A stretch of 64,000 nt of DNA from Flavobacterium panacis (GTDB lineage Bacteria; Bacteroidota; Bacteroidia; Flavobacteriales; Flavobacteriaceae). The notes under the pieces were generated by a model. The model was not told the origin of the DNA, ran no database searches, and saw only the letters and a program-made list of their open reading frames with translations. The stretch covers positions 248,001 through 312,000 of the forward strand of contig NZ_JANKMS010000004.1 of the NCBI RefSeq assembly GCF_024649945.1, given 5' to 3'. Positions 28,946-38,004 of the stretch are shown here, piece after piece. Within the stretch, counting starts at the first letter, position 1. The number at the start of each line of letters is the position of its first letter. A program made the translations under genes and the position numbers.

Positions 28946-30460
28946 ATGAACAGAAGACGTTTTGTAAAACAATCAATGCTGGGGATGATGCCGATACTGT
29001 TCCCTTCATCATTTTTATCGCTGCTAAATTCAAATGAAAACAAATATTTCATTCATGGAATAGCTTCGGGAGATCCAACCGAAAATGCGGTAATTATTTG
29101 GACACATATTAACACCAATTCTATTGGAGAATGCAAAGTAGAATGGCAAATTTCAACCGATAAAAATTTCAATTCAGAAGTTAAAAAAGGTTTTGTTACC
29201 ACTTCGCAAGCAAGAGATTATACGGTGAAAGTAGATGTGACCAATCTTAAAAAGAATCAGGTTTACTATTACAGGTTTATTTATGACAAGGCTGTTTCAG
29301 ATATTGGAATCTGTAAAACGCTTCCAGATTCGGCAAAAAAGCCTTTGCAAATTGCAGTAATCAGCTGTAACAATTACGAAGATGGTTATTTTACCTCTTT
29401 CCGTCATATTGCAGACAATCCAGAAATCGATTATGTTTTTCACTTAGGTGATTACATTTATGAATATGGAACAGGACAATATTGCAATAAAGTATTTTTG
29501 GAACAAAGCCATAGAATAAATGATCCGCTGCACGAATTGGTTTCGTTGTCAGATTACAGAAAAAGATATGCTCTTTATCGTAAAGATAAAGAGCTTCAAA
29601 AAGCGCATCAGCACAAACCTTTTATCTGTATTTGGGATGATCACGAATTGGCTAACAATGCTTATAAAGATGGTGCTAAAAACCATCAAAGCGAAGAAGG
29701 GAACTGGACAGATAGAAGCGCAGCCGCTATGCAAGCTTATTTTGAATGGATGCCTGTAAGAGCTAAATCAGCTTCAGAAATGATTCGTTCGATTAAAATA
29801 GGAAACGATGCTAATTTCGTTTTTATGGAAGAAAGACTGGATGGAAGAGACAAACAGTTATTAAGCAATGATCTCGGAAAACAAAGTCCAGATCGAAAAA
29901 TGATTTCGTATAAACAGTTCAAGTTTTTATCTGACGAATTAAAAAATAGCAATGCTCGTTGGAACTTTTTGGTAAATCCTGTTATGTTTACGGGATACAA
30001 AAGCAAAAAAGAAGAGTCTGTAAAAGAAGAAGATTGGTGGACAGGTTATCCTTATCAAAGAAATCGACTTATCGAAGTTTTTCAAAGTTTAAAAAATCCA
30101 CCGATTATTTTGACAGGAGATCATCATCAAAGTCATGTTTTGGAATTGTATGCTAAAAACCAGATTTCAAAAGAAAATTTTGCAGCATGGGAATTTCTAA
30201 CGCCGTCTATTACTTCGAAAAATGACGATCGTCTTTCTGAAGAAAAAATAATCAAAAAGAGTGAAATGCTTTATAAACTGAATCCGCATATGGTGTACAA
30301 TAATATTGCAGCTCATGGTTATTTTATTTTGAAAGTGGCTCAGAAAGAAATCAATATAGACTACAAATTCAATCAAGATATTTTACTGCCCAACAGTGGT
30401 GAAAAAAATGGACCTCAATTTAAAATTGATAATTTAAACAACTTAACAAAAAATGTGTAA
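28946..30460 (+). CDS. PhoD-like alkaline phosphatase, Tat-exported
   Basis: This 504-residue phosphodiesterase/alkaline phosphatase is of the PhoD family. The N-terminus has a twin-arginine motif (RRRFVK, residues 3-8) before a hydrophobic stretch, so export is probably folded and metal-loaded via Tat. After an N-terminal PhoD_N Ig-like domain (about 34-130), metal-site motifs appear: SCNNYEDG, HLGDYIYEYG, WDDHELANN and TGDHHQSH. PhoD enzymes cleave phosphate mono- and diesters, often with Ca and Fe. It follows the TonB receptor, and its last 8 bp overlap the next gene, so translation of the two is coupled. It would supply phosphate or strip esters before uptake. Confidence 0.9.
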   Translation: MNRRRFVKQSMLGMMPILFPSSFLSLLNSNENKYFIHGIASGDPTENAVIIWTHINTNSIGECKVEWQISTDKNFNSEVKKGFVTTSQARDYTVKVDVTNLKKNQVYYYRFIYDKAVSDIGICKTLPDSAKKPLQIAVISCNNYEDGYFTSFRHIADNPEIDYVFHLGDYIYEYGTGQYCNKVFLEQSHRINDPLHELVSLSDYRKRYALYRKDKELQKAHQHKPFICIWDDHELANNAYKDGAKNHQSEEGNWTDRSAAAMQAYFEWMPVRAKSASEMIRSIKIGNDANFVFMEERLDGRDKQLLSNDLGKQSPDRKMISYKQFKFLSDELKNSNARWNFLVNPVMFTGYKSKKEESVKEEDWWTGYPYQRNRLIEVFQSLKNPPIILTGDHHQSHVLELYAKNQISKENFAAWEFLTPSITSKNDDRLSEEKIIKKSEMLYKLNPHMVYNNIAAHGYFILKVAQKEINIDYKFNQDILLPNSGEKNGPQFKIDNLNNLTKNV

Positions 30461-31538
30461 TTCATGCGTAATGCTCTTTGACGACAGAGAGCGAAGCATT
30501 CTTCCAGAATTTACAGCACTTCCTGAACTTAAAAGCAGTGAAATATTAGTAAAAAACAAATACGCAACCTTATGCGGAAGCGATTTACACACTTTTACAG
30601 GAAGAAGAAAAGAGCCATCACCAATTGTTTTAGGCCACGAAATTGTGGGCGAAATTATAGAAATGGCTTCCAACGAACCTTTTTATGATTTGAATGGAAA
30701 CATTTTAAAACTTGGCGATATCGTTACTTGGACGATTTTTGCAGCTCCAAATGAAGATGAATTTGTAAAAGATAAAATGCCTCAAAAATCTGCAAGTTTA
30801 TTTAAATACGGACATGTAAAATTTACTGAAGAAGAAAAATTCAACGGCGGATTAGGAACACATTGTATACTTAAAAAAGGAACAGGAATTTTAAAAGTGC
30901 CATCTTCTATAAACGAAAAATTCGCCCCAATAATCAATTGTGCTGGAGCTACGGCAATGGCAGCTTTTCGCTTAATCGATAAAATTGAAAATAAAAATGT
31001 ACTGATTCTGGGTGCAGGAGTTCTTGGATTAATTGCTTCATCAATTGCAGATCAAAAAAAGGCAGCTTCTATTACGGTTTTGGATATTGATATGGATAGG
31101 CTCGAAAAGAGTAAATCTTTTGGTGCCAAATACCTTTATAACGCTTTATCGCCAATTGAAGAATTAGAAGCCATTACATCTCAATTTTACAAAAAAGGTT
31201 TTGATGTGATAATCGATATGAGTGGTTCTGTTTATGCAATAAAAACAGGATTACAATACAGCGCAATAGGAGCACAGCATATTTGGATTGGAGCGGTAAC
31301 GCCAACAGAAGATATTGCGGTAAATCCAGAAATGATGATTAGAAAATTATTGAGCATCAAAGGAATGCACAATTACAATTTTGAAGATTTTGTAAATGCT
31401 GTTTCCTTTTTTGAAGATCATTTTTCAGCTTATCCTTTTCAAACTTTTATAGAAAAAGAATTTGAACTTAAGGAAACCAAAGAAGCATTTGAATATGCTG
31501 TACAACATAAACCTTTCAGGGTTTTAATCAATATTTAA
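30453..31538 (+). CDS. Phosphonate-catabolism-associated zinc-type alcohol dehydrogenase
   Basis: This 361-residue medium-chain dehydrogenase resembles the TIGR03366 group named for its association with phosphonate catabolism. Catalytic zinc ligands are present in ATLCGSDLH, GHEIVGE and NCAGAT, and a Rossmann motif GAGVLG lies near residue 187. The usual four-cysteine structural zinc lobe is missing: the region reads PNEDEFVKDKMPQKSASLFKYGH with no Cys, although the MPQK...LFKYGH signature is retained. The start overlaps the PhoD stop by 8 bp. It probably oxidises or reduces an alcohol/aldehyde linked to the HAD hydrolase; the substrate is unknown. Confidence 0.83.
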   Translation: MCNSCVMLFDDRERSILPEFTALPELKSSEILVKNKYATLCGSDLHTFTGRRKEPSPIVLGHEIVGEIIEMASNEPFYDLNGNILKLGDIVTWTIFAAPNEDEFVKDKMPQKSASLFKYGHVKFTEEEKFNGGLGTHCILKKGTGILKVPSSINEKFAPIINCAGATAMAAFRLIDKIENKNVLILGAGVLGLIASSIADQKKAASITVLDIDMDRLEKSKSFGAKYLYNALSPIEELEAITSQFYKKGFDVIIDMSGSVYAIKTGLQYSAIGAQHIWIGAVTPTEDIAVNPEMMIRKLLSIKGMHNYNFEDFVNAVSFFEDHFSAYPFQTFIEKEFELKETKEAFEYAVQHKPFRVLINI

Positions 31539-31540
31539 AA

Positions 31541-32746
31541 ATGAGAACAATCTCAAAAAAATATCAAATGCTTTTCCTAACCATGTTCTGTTACCTGTTT
31601 TTCTACACAGGTCGACATAACTTTGGTTGGGCAACAAAAGCAATGCGGGAAGATTTAGGAATCTCGTACACTTTCATTGGTTGGATCAGTTTTGCCATGC
31701 TGATTGGTTACTCAATCGGTCAGTTTATTAATGGAAATTTGGCAGATCGTTTCAGTCCAAAATATATGGTGCCGCTTGGCGCTTACCTTTCCATTGCATG
31801 TAATTTAGGAATCAGTTTTACACATTCGCCATACATCATTTTGATTTTATGGTTTTTGAATGGCTATTTTCAATCAATGGCTTGGGCGCCAGGCGGAAGA
31901 ATTATCGCCAATTGGTTTTCTAGCGAAGAAAGAAACAAAGCATTCGGAATGTACACAATGGCTGCAGGATTTTCTTCAGCAGTTACTTTTGCCATTTCGA
32001 TTTACATTACTTCATTGCATTTAGAATGGCGAATGCTGTTTCGGATTCCAGTTTTATTGCTTTTGGTTTCGGCAACCGTTTTTCTAATTTTTATAAAACC
32101 ATCGCCAGTTGCAATTGAAAAAAAAGCAACAGGATTCGACTTCGACGCCATCAAAAAAAGCTACAAAGATGTTTTAGGAAATAAAAAATTTCGAATTGTC
32201 TGCTTGTCTTTTGGTTTAGAAAGTATGGCGCGCTATGGATTGATATTCTGGATTCCAGTTCACTTTTTAGGAAACGATTGGCAGAGTGATCCTTCTTTGA
32301 TCTGGGTAACCTTTCTGCTTCCGTTAGGAATGGCTTTAGGCGCTTTCTCCTTCGGACAACTTTCCACTTATTATTTCAAAAGTAATTACCGTTCTATTTT
32401 CTTCGGAATGTTGATTTGTTCATGTCTTTCTTTTTTATTGTTTTTTACTCATAACGCAAGTTTAGTTGTTGTAAGTCTGCTTTTAATAACCTGCGGCTTT
32501 TTTGTTTACGGACCACAATCAAACTTTTGGGCATTATGTCCAGAAATTATGGGAACAGAGAGAACAGGAACTTCAATAGGAATTATGAATATGTGCGGTT
32601 ATTTATTTGCCGCTTTAGGCGAACCACTTTTAGGATTTATTATTGAAAAAACAGGAGAAACAAAATTCTTGTTTATAATAATTGCTTTAATCTGTCTACT
32701 TTCTTCTTTGAGTATTTATACAATACAGAGAAAAAATAAAGAGTAA
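31541..32746 (+). CDS. MFS transporter, organophosphate:phosphate antiporter type (GlpT/UhpT-like)
   Basis: This 401-residue inner-membrane protein has about 12 helices. The start YLFFYTGRHNFGWA and the loop ANWFSSEERNKAFGMY match the organophosphate:phosphate antiporter group (GlpT, UhpT, PgtP). It begins 2 bp after the dehydrogenase stop. In this locus it is the natural candidate for moving the phosphonate or sugar/glycerol phosphate delivered by the TonB receptor across the inner membrane. A hairpin at 32781-32799 follows the gene. Confidence 0.85.
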   Translation: MRTISKKYQMLFLTMFCYLFFYTGRHNFGWATKAMREDLGISYTFIGWISFAMLIGYSIGQFINGNLADRFSPKYMVPLGAYLSIACNLGISFTHSPYIILILWFLNGYFQSMAWAPGGRIIANWFSSEERNKAFGMYTMAAGFSSAVTFAISIYITSLHLEWRMLFRIPVLLLLVSATVFLIFIKPSPVAIEKKATGFDFDAIKKSYKDVLGNKKFRIVCLSFGLESMARYGLIFWIPVHFLGNDWQSDPSLIWVTFLLPLGMALGAFSFGQLSTYYFKSNYRSIFFGMLICSCLSFLLFFTHNASLVVVSLLLITCGFFVYGPQSNFWALCPEIMGTERTGTSIGIMNMCGYLFAALGEPLLGFIIEKTGETKFLFIIIALICLLSSLSIYTIQRKNKE

Positions 32747-32780
32747 AATTTGTTGTGTTTATGTTTTTGATAATTTTTGT

Positions 32781-32799
32781 CAAGTGAGCTTTTCACTTG
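32781..32799 (+). terminator. Hairpin after the antiporter gene
   Basis: CAAGTGA and TCACTTG form a 7-bp stem around a 5-nt loop, 34 bp after the stop codon. There is no clean T-tract, so it may be a weak terminator or mRNA-stabilising end. Confidence 0.4.
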
Positions 32800-32869
32800 G
32801 CAGAAATTATTTTGATTTAATAAGGTTTTCAATTCAGGAAGTAGAAACATTTATTCAGTCGTGTTCAAA

Positions 32870-32925
32870 TAAGTATTTTCTAAATTGATCTGTTTAGATT
32901 TTTATACTCTGCTTTATAATACTTA
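32870..32925. promoter_or_regulatory. TAAGTA...TACTTA half-sites upstream of modA
   Basis: TAAGTATTTT at 32870 and its inverse AATACTTATTTTT ending near 32930 lie 50 bp apart in the 237-bp leader of the molybdate operon. The same words occur in the leader of the TonB receptor at 35959, where they form a full palindrome. They may bind a shared molybdate-responsive or other regulator (inference); no regulator gene lies next to them. Confidence 0.4.
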
Positions 32926-32983
32926 TTTTTACCATTATAATTATTGCTGATCTGTTTTGGACTAAGTAATAAATCACCTGAAT

Positions 32984-33757
32984 ATGAATATCGGAAAAAG
33001 AACTTTAACTCATTTTACAGTGCTTTTATTATTGTTTTTTGGAACAGCAAAGGCACAGCAAAAATTTACAATCGTAGCGGCTGCTAACTTAAAAGTAGCT
33101 TTAGATTCTATCAATACGGTTTTTAAAACTCAAAATCCTGGTATAAGTCCACAGATTACTTATGGCGCTTCTGGTAAATTTTATGAACAGATTTCCAATG
33201 GCGCTCCGTTTGATTTGTTTTTTTCAGCCGATATGGATTATCCCAATAAGTTGGAAAGTAATAAAATGACTGCTTCTAAAATAAAGATGTATGCTGTTGG
33301 GAAATTGGTGATCTGGAGTAAAAAAACAGATCCCAATAAAACAAAAATGAATAGTCTTCTCGGAGCTGAAATTCGTAAAATAGCCATCGGAAATCCTACA
33401 ACTGCACCATACGGAGAAAAAGCGGTAGAAAGCTTAAAATTCTACAAAATATATGATAAAGTAAAAAGCAAACTGGTTTTTGGAGACAATATCACACAAG
33501 CTACCCAATTTATAACAACCGGAAATGCCGATATCGGAATCACAGCTTTATCTCTTGTATTGACTCCCAATATGAAGAAAGAAGGAGGTAAGTATTATAT
33601 TATTCCAGAGAAAAGTCACTCTTCATTAGAACAAGGATGTGTAGTGTTGAAACATGGCCAAGGAAATGCAAATGCTTTAAAATTTTATAATTTTATATCA
33701 TCAAAAAAGGCAATTGAGATTCTAAAATATTACGGTTACGATACTAAAACGAAATGA
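32984..33757 (+). CDS. modA: Molybdate ABC transporter, substrate-binding protein ModA
   Basis: This 257-residue periplasmic binding protein captures molybdate or tungstate. It has a signal peptide ending near TAKAQ and the family landmarks AAANLKVALDSI, YGASGKFYEQI, PFDLFFSADMDYP and GNPTTAPYGEKA. In Gram-negative fashion there is no lipobox. Its stop overlaps the next start by 4 bp (ATGA), which ties it to the Mop-like gene, modB and modC. The leader carries TAAGTA/TACTTA elements. The family is secure; the choice between molybdate and tungstate is not. Confidence 0.93.
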   Translation: MNIGKRTLTHFTVLLLLFFGTAKAQQKFTIVAAANLKVALDSINTVFKTQNPGISPQITYGASGKFYEQISNGAPFDLFFSADMDYPNKLESNKMTASKIKMYAVGKLVIWSKKTDPNKTKMNSLLGAEIRKIAIGNPTTAPYGEKAVESLKFYKIYDKVKSKLVFGDNITQATQFITTGNADIGITALSLVLTPNMKKEGGKYYIIPEKSHSSLEQGCVVLKHGQGNANALKFYNFISSKKAIEILKYYGYDTKTK

Positions 33758-34158
33758 ATGTACTAAAAGGAATAATAACCGAAATTCAATCGCATGAAGG
33801 AATTTCTTTAGTGAAAGTAAAAGCCAATAGTTTTATTTTCTCTTCTATTGTTTTAGATACACCAGCAACGGCACTTTATTTAGAAGAAAATAAAAGGGTT
33901 AAAATTATTTTTAAAGAAACAGAAGTCATTATTTCTAAAGATATAAGTCCGCTAATTAGTGTTCAAAATCAAATTCCTTGTCAGATTGAATCGATAAAGA
34001 AAGGAGTGATTTTAAGTCAGATAAATTTAGTGGCAGATGGAGAAAAGATAAAATCCATTATTACAAGTAATGCTTGTGAGCAATTGAATTTGAAAGAAAA
34101 CGACAGTGTAATGGCCTTGATAAAAACAAATGAAGTAAGTTTAGCTGCCAATGATTAA
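33754..34158 (+). CDS. Di-Mop (TOBE) molybdate-binding protein
   Basis: This 134-residue cytoplasmic protein consists of two tandem Mop/TOBE-like beta-barrel repeats (about 1-65 and 68-132), each starting with an MNVLKGIITEI- or IPCQIESIKKGVI-like strand. Molbindins of this kind bind molybdate and are thought to store it or buffer its supply. The start overlaps modA by 4 bp and the end overlaps modB by 8 bp, so the gene is embedded in the transporter operon. Unlike ModE there is no DNA-binding domain, so direct gene regulation is unlikely. Confidence 0.82.
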   Translation: MNVLKGIITEIQSHEGISLVKVKANSFIFSSIVLDTPATALYLEENKRVKIIFKETEVIISKDISPLISVQNQIPCQIESIKKGVILSQINLVADGEKIKSIITSNACEQLNLKENDSVMALIKTNEVSLAAND

Positions 34159-34825
34159 TCTAGAACCTTTATGGCTTACAGCAAAATTGGCTTTGATTAC
34201 CACACTGATTCTTTTTGTGGTTTCGATTCCCTTATCATATTGGTTGTGTTATAGCCGATTTCGGTTGAAAGCCGTTGTGGAAGCTCTTATAAGTTTGCCT
34301 TTAGTTTTACCGCCATCTGTTTTGGGTTTTTATCTTTTGATTGCTTTTAGTCCAGAAAATGCTTTCGGAAAATTTTTGGCTGATTATTTTGATGTACGAC
34401 TGGTTTTTACTTTTGAAGGATTAATTCTGGCTTCGGTTTTATATAGTTTGCCTTTTATGGTAAACCCGATTTTATCGGGACTAAAAAATCTCTCTCCAGC
34501 ATTACAGGAAGCTTCTTTTACTTTAGGAAAATCAAGATTTACAACCATTACCAAAATTTTACTTCCTAATATTCGTGCTTCATTGTTTACAGGTATTATT
34601 ATGACATTTGCCCATACTTTAGGAGAATTTGGTGTTGTTTTAATGGTTGGAGGAAGTATTCCCGAAGAAACAAAAGTAGTTTCGATTGCTATTTATCAAG
34701 AAGTGGAATCTATGAATTATCAAAACGCCAATATTTATGCAGGAATATTGTTTGTGTTTTCTTTTTCAATTCTTTTAGCGGTTCATTTAATTAATAATAA
34801 ATCCCGAAAAACGACTCTTTATTAA
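34151..34825 (+). CDS. modB: Molybdate ABC transporter permease ModB
   Basis: This 224-residue inner-membrane permease has about five or six helices. It carries the BPD_transp_1 EAA loop in the form LQEASFTLGKSRFTTITKILLPNI and the ModB-typical LPLVLPPSVLGFYLL and HTLGEFGVVLMVGG. The gene overlaps the di-Mop gene by 8 bp, and its stop shares one base with the modC start (TAATG). It forms the channel of the ModABC importer. Confidence 0.93.
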   Translation: MINLEPLWLTAKLALITTLILFVVSIPLSYWLCYSRFRLKAVVEALISLPLVLPPSVLGFYLLIAFSPENAFGKFLADYFDVRLVFTFEGLILASVLYSLPFMVNPILSGLKNLSPALQEASFTLGKSRFTTITKILLPNIRASLFTGIIMTFAHTLGEFGVVLMVGGSIPEETKVVSIAIYQEVESMNYQNANIYAGILFVFSFSILLAVHLINNKSRKTTLY

Positions 34826-35700
34826 TGATACAGATTGATGCCTATAAAATCCTTCAAACAGCTGATGGCGAACTACCTTTGGATATTTCTTTAACAATCC
34901 AGAAAGGACAGTTCGTTGCTATTTATGGAAATTCGGGTGCTGGTAAAACCACTTTACTTCGTATTTTATCTGGTCTGACTGATGCCGAAAAAGTAAACAT
35001 AAAGGTAAATGAATCTGTTTGGGATGATGCTGATAAAAAGTTTCATCTTCCTGTTCAGAAACGATCCATTGGTTTTGTTTTTCAAGACTTTGCTTTGTTT
35101 CCGAATTTAACAGTAAAAGAAAATCTGGAATTTGCGTTATCTAAAAATGATTCGAAAGAAATTGTTTCCGAGTTGATCGATTTAATGGAATTGCAGTCAC
35201 TTCAAAATAGTAAGCCTCAAAATCTATCAGGAGGACAAAAACAGCGTGTAGCTTTAGCAAGGGCAATTGTTCGTAAACCTGAAATACTTTTGTTAGATGA
35301 GCCATTATCTGCCTTGGATGATAACATGAGATTTAAACTTCAGGATTATATTCTAAAAATCCATCAAAAATACAAATTGACCACTTTGATGATTAGCCAT
35401 TCTATTTCGGAAATTTTCAAACTTTCGGATAAGGTTATTGTCGTTGATAAAGGTAAAATTATAAAAGAAGGAACTCCTGAAAGGGTGTTCTCAGAACAAA
35501 AAATAAGCAGTAAATTTCAGTTGACTGGAGAGATTATCAGTATTGCTAAAAGTGATATTATATACATAGTTCAGGTTTCATCAGGAAATGCTATTGTAAA
35601 AGTGATTGCCACAGAAGAAGAGGCAAAAGAGTATAAAATTGGTCAAAAAGTACTTGTTGCCTCAAAAGCATTTAATCCGGTTATTCAGGTTTTGAAATAA
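34825..35700 (+). CDS. modC: Molybdate ABC transporter ATP-binding protein ModC
   Basis: This is a 291-residue ABC ATPase. Walker A is GNSGAGKT at residues 35-42, the Q-loop is in FVFQDFALFPNLT, the signature is LSGGQKQR, Walker B is ILLLDEP, and the switch His is in MISHS. About 75 residues after the nucleotide domain resemble one short TOBE domain. It is the last gene of the mod operon; a 258-bp leader separates it from the TonB receptor. Confidence 0.92.
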   Translation: MIQIDAYKILQTADGELPLDISLTIQKGQFVAIYGNSGAGKTTLLRILSGLTDAEKVNIKVNESVWDDADKKFHLPVQKRSIGFVFQDFALFPNLTVKENLEFALSKNDSKEIVSELIDLMELQSLQNSKPQNLSGGQKQRVALARAIVRKPEILLLDEPLSALDDNMRFKLQDYILKIHQKYKLTTLMISHSISEIFKLSDKVIVVDKGKIIKEGTPERVFSEQKISSKFQLTGEIISIAKSDIIYIVQVSSGNAIVKVIATEEEAKEYKIGQKVLVASKAFNPVIQVLK

Positions 35701-35735
35701 AGTTAAAAAAAACTTATGCCATTATTTTTATTTGT

Positions 35736-35775
35736 TAAGTATAAATACTTATTTTTAAAAAACTAAAACTAAGTA
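35736..35775. promoter_or_regulatory. TAAGTA-TAAA-TACTTA palindrome plus half-site upstream of TonB receptor
   Basis: TAAGTATAAATACTTA (35736-35751) is a perfect 6-bp inverted repeat with a 4-bp centre, and a further TAAGTA lies at 35770-35775. The word TACTTATTTTTA is shared with the modA leader (near 32920). This links the receptor to the molybdate operon by possible co-regulation. The 258-bp gap otherwise shows no gene. Confidence 0.45.
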
Positions 35776-35958
35776 TTTTTGATGTTTAACGTAAGTAAGA
35801 AAAACTTTTAGGTAATATTAAATAAGCAGAGGTAAGATTCTAATGGAGCGTTTAATGATAGTTTTTGTGAGATAATTGATTAAAAAGATTAACTAACCCA
35901 ATACATTTTTTTTAACCATCAGTATTCATTTAAAAACATACTGAAAACATCGTAAACT

Positions 35959-37956
35959 ATGAAATTAAAATTTGCAGTATTGCTACTCTTTCCAATGATT
36001 GGATTTTCGCAGCAAAATAAAACAACAGAAATTGATTCTTTAAAAACATCCAATGTCTTTATTCTTGGAGAAGTTATTATTACTCATAATCAAAACAAGG
36101 ACACTTTAAACCGTGTAACATCAGAAAAGATGGAATCTCAGAATAAAATGGAAGTTTCAAGAGCTTTAAATCTGCTTCCAGGTATTACGTTGACGGCTTC
36201 CGGTCCAAGAAATGAATCGATGGTTTCGGTAAGAGGTTTTGATTTGAGACAGGTTCCTGTTTATATGGACGGAATTCCCGTTTATGTGCCTTATGATGGT
36301 TATGTTGATTTGGCCAGATTTACGACTTTCGATTTGGCTGCTGTTGATGTTTCAAAAGGATTTTCTTCTGTTCTTTATGGACCGAATTCATTAGGTGGAG
36401 CGATTAATTTGATTTCTAGAAAACCTTTCAAAAAACTGGAATATGACGGTGCTTTGGGGGCTATCAACGAAAACGGTTATCGCGGAAACATTAATATCGG
36501 ATCTAATTTAGGCAAATTTTATGTTCAGGGCGGTTATTCCTATTTAGACCGAAATTCGACCAGAATGTCTTCTGATTTTGTTCCGATGAAAAATGAAGAT
36601 GGAGGACAACGCGATAATTCGTATCGAAAAGATCAGAAAGTAAGTTTCAAAGTAGGTTGGACTCCAAATAAAAAAAGCGAATATGCTTTAGGATACATCA
36701 ATCAACAAGGTGAAAAAGGAAATCCTGTTTATGCTGGAAGCGACACCAAAAATTCACTTTTAAATAATCCCCGTTTTTGGCAATGGCCAGTTTGGAATAA
36801 AGAAAGTTATTATTTTATTTCAAACTCCAATCTTGATGATCAGAACAGTTTAAAAACAAGAATATATTACGATAAGTTCAAGAATACTCTAAATAGTTAT
36901 GATGACAAAACCTATTCGACAATGACCAAAGGTTATGCGTTTCAGAGTCTTTACGACGATTATACGTATGGTGGAAATGTAGAATACAACACGAAACTTA
37001 TACCCAAAAATGATTTTAAAGTGGCAGTTCATTTTAAAGAAGACGTTCACCGCGAGCATAATTTAGGAGAACCTGTACGTCATTTTATTGACAATACCAT
37101 CTTATTCGGAATTGAAGATGTATATAAAGTTTCAGATCAATTTACAGTTATTCCTGGGGCGAGTTATAATATTAGGAAGAATATTCAGGCTCAGGATTAT
37201 AATAGTACGACAAAAGTAGTGTCAGATTATCCTGCTGCAGACGCAAGTGATGCCTACAATTTACAAATCGGACTTTTTTATCAATTAAACGAAGCTCAGA
37301 AATTAGGAGCAACAGTTTCTCAAAAAACACGATTTGCAACAATTAAGGACCGTTATTCCTATCGAATGGGAACTGCAATTCCGAATCCAACTTTAAAACC
37401 AGAAACAGCATTAAATTATGAAGTCAATTATACAGCTTCACTATTCAATAAAATAACCTTTCAAACGGCATTATTTTATAGCTCATTAACAGATGCTATT
37501 TTGAGCGTAAGCAACGTACAGCCAGGAAGATCGCAAATGCAGAATTTTGGCGAAGCAGAATATAGAGGAATTGAAGCGCAATTAAATTATTCGATTCTAA
37601 AAAACTTATCTTTTAATGCTAATTATACATATTTGGAAAGAAAAAATATTACGAGTCCAACTATTTATTTTACTGATGTTCCGAATACAAAAGTTATGGG
37701 AACGTTGGAGTTTGAGCCAATTAAAGTTTTAAGATTAATAGCAAATGCCGAATTTAATTCGTCTCGATTCAGTACAAGTTACGGTACAAGAGTTCCCGAT
37801 TATACATTATTAAATTTTTACGCATCAGGAAAAATATTGAAAAATTTTAGCCTTGATGCCGGAATAAGCAATATATTCGATAGAAATTACAGTCTTGTAG
37901 AAGGATTTCCAGAAGAAGGACGAAATTTCTTTGTGACACTTCGTTTTTTTAATTAA
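35959..37956 (+). CDS. TonB-dependent receptor, siderophore/metal-complex type, next to mod genes
   Basis: This 665-residue outer-membrane receptor has a short signal peptide (ending near GFSQQ) and, unlike the other two receptors here, no CarboxypepD-like domain. The plug starts around residue 45 with MVSVRGF, VYMDGIPVYVPYDG and LYGPNSLGGAINLIS, and the barrel runs to the C-terminal NFFVTLRFFN. Length and plug style fit siderophore, cobalamin or metal-complex receptors. It follows modC and precedes a di-haem peroxidase and a molybdopterin-fold protein. An oxyanion- or metallophore-import role for molybdate/tungstate is an inference from position and shared upstream motifs. Confidence 0.9.
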   Translation: MKLKFAVLLLFPMIGFSQQNKTTEIDSLKTSNVFILGEVIITHNQNKDTLNRVTSEKMESQNKMEVSRALNLLPGITLTASGPRNESMVSVRGFDLRQVPVYMDGIPVYVPYDGYVDLARFTTFDLAAVDVSKGFSSVLYGPNSLGGAINLISRKPFKKLEYDGALGAINENGYRGNINIGSNLGKFYVQGGYSYLDRNSTRMSSDFVPMKNEDGGQRDNSYRKDQKVSFKVGWTPNKKSEYALGYINQQGEKGNPVYAGSDTKNSLLNNPRFWQWPVWNKESYYFISNSNLDDQNSLKTRIYYDKFKNTLNSYDDKTYSTMTKGYAFQSLYDDYTYGGNVEYNTKLIPKNDFKVAVHFKEDVHREHNLGEPVRHFIDNTILFGIEDVYKVSDQFTVIPGASYNIRKNIQAQDYNSTTKVVSDYPAADASDAYNLQIGLFYQLNEAQKLGATVSQKTRFATIKDRYSYRMGTAIPNPTLKPETALNYEVNYTASLFNKITFQTALFYSSLTDAILSVSNVQPGRSQMQNFGEAEYRGIEAQLNYSILKNLSFNANYTYLERKNITSPTIYFTDVPNTKVMGTLEFEPIKVLRLIANAEFNSSRFSTSYGTRVPDYTLLNFYASGKILKNFSLDAGISNIFDRNYSLVEGFPEEGRNFFVTLRFFN

Positions 37957-38004
37957 TAGAAAATTCAAATAAGAGATTTAAGAATGTTTCTAATAAAAGG
38001 ATAA

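Noticed and set aside
32747..32983. Molybdenum cofactor riboswitch in the modA leader
   Set aside because: I could not assemble the conserved multi-stem structure. Only short AT-rich inverted half-sites are visible.
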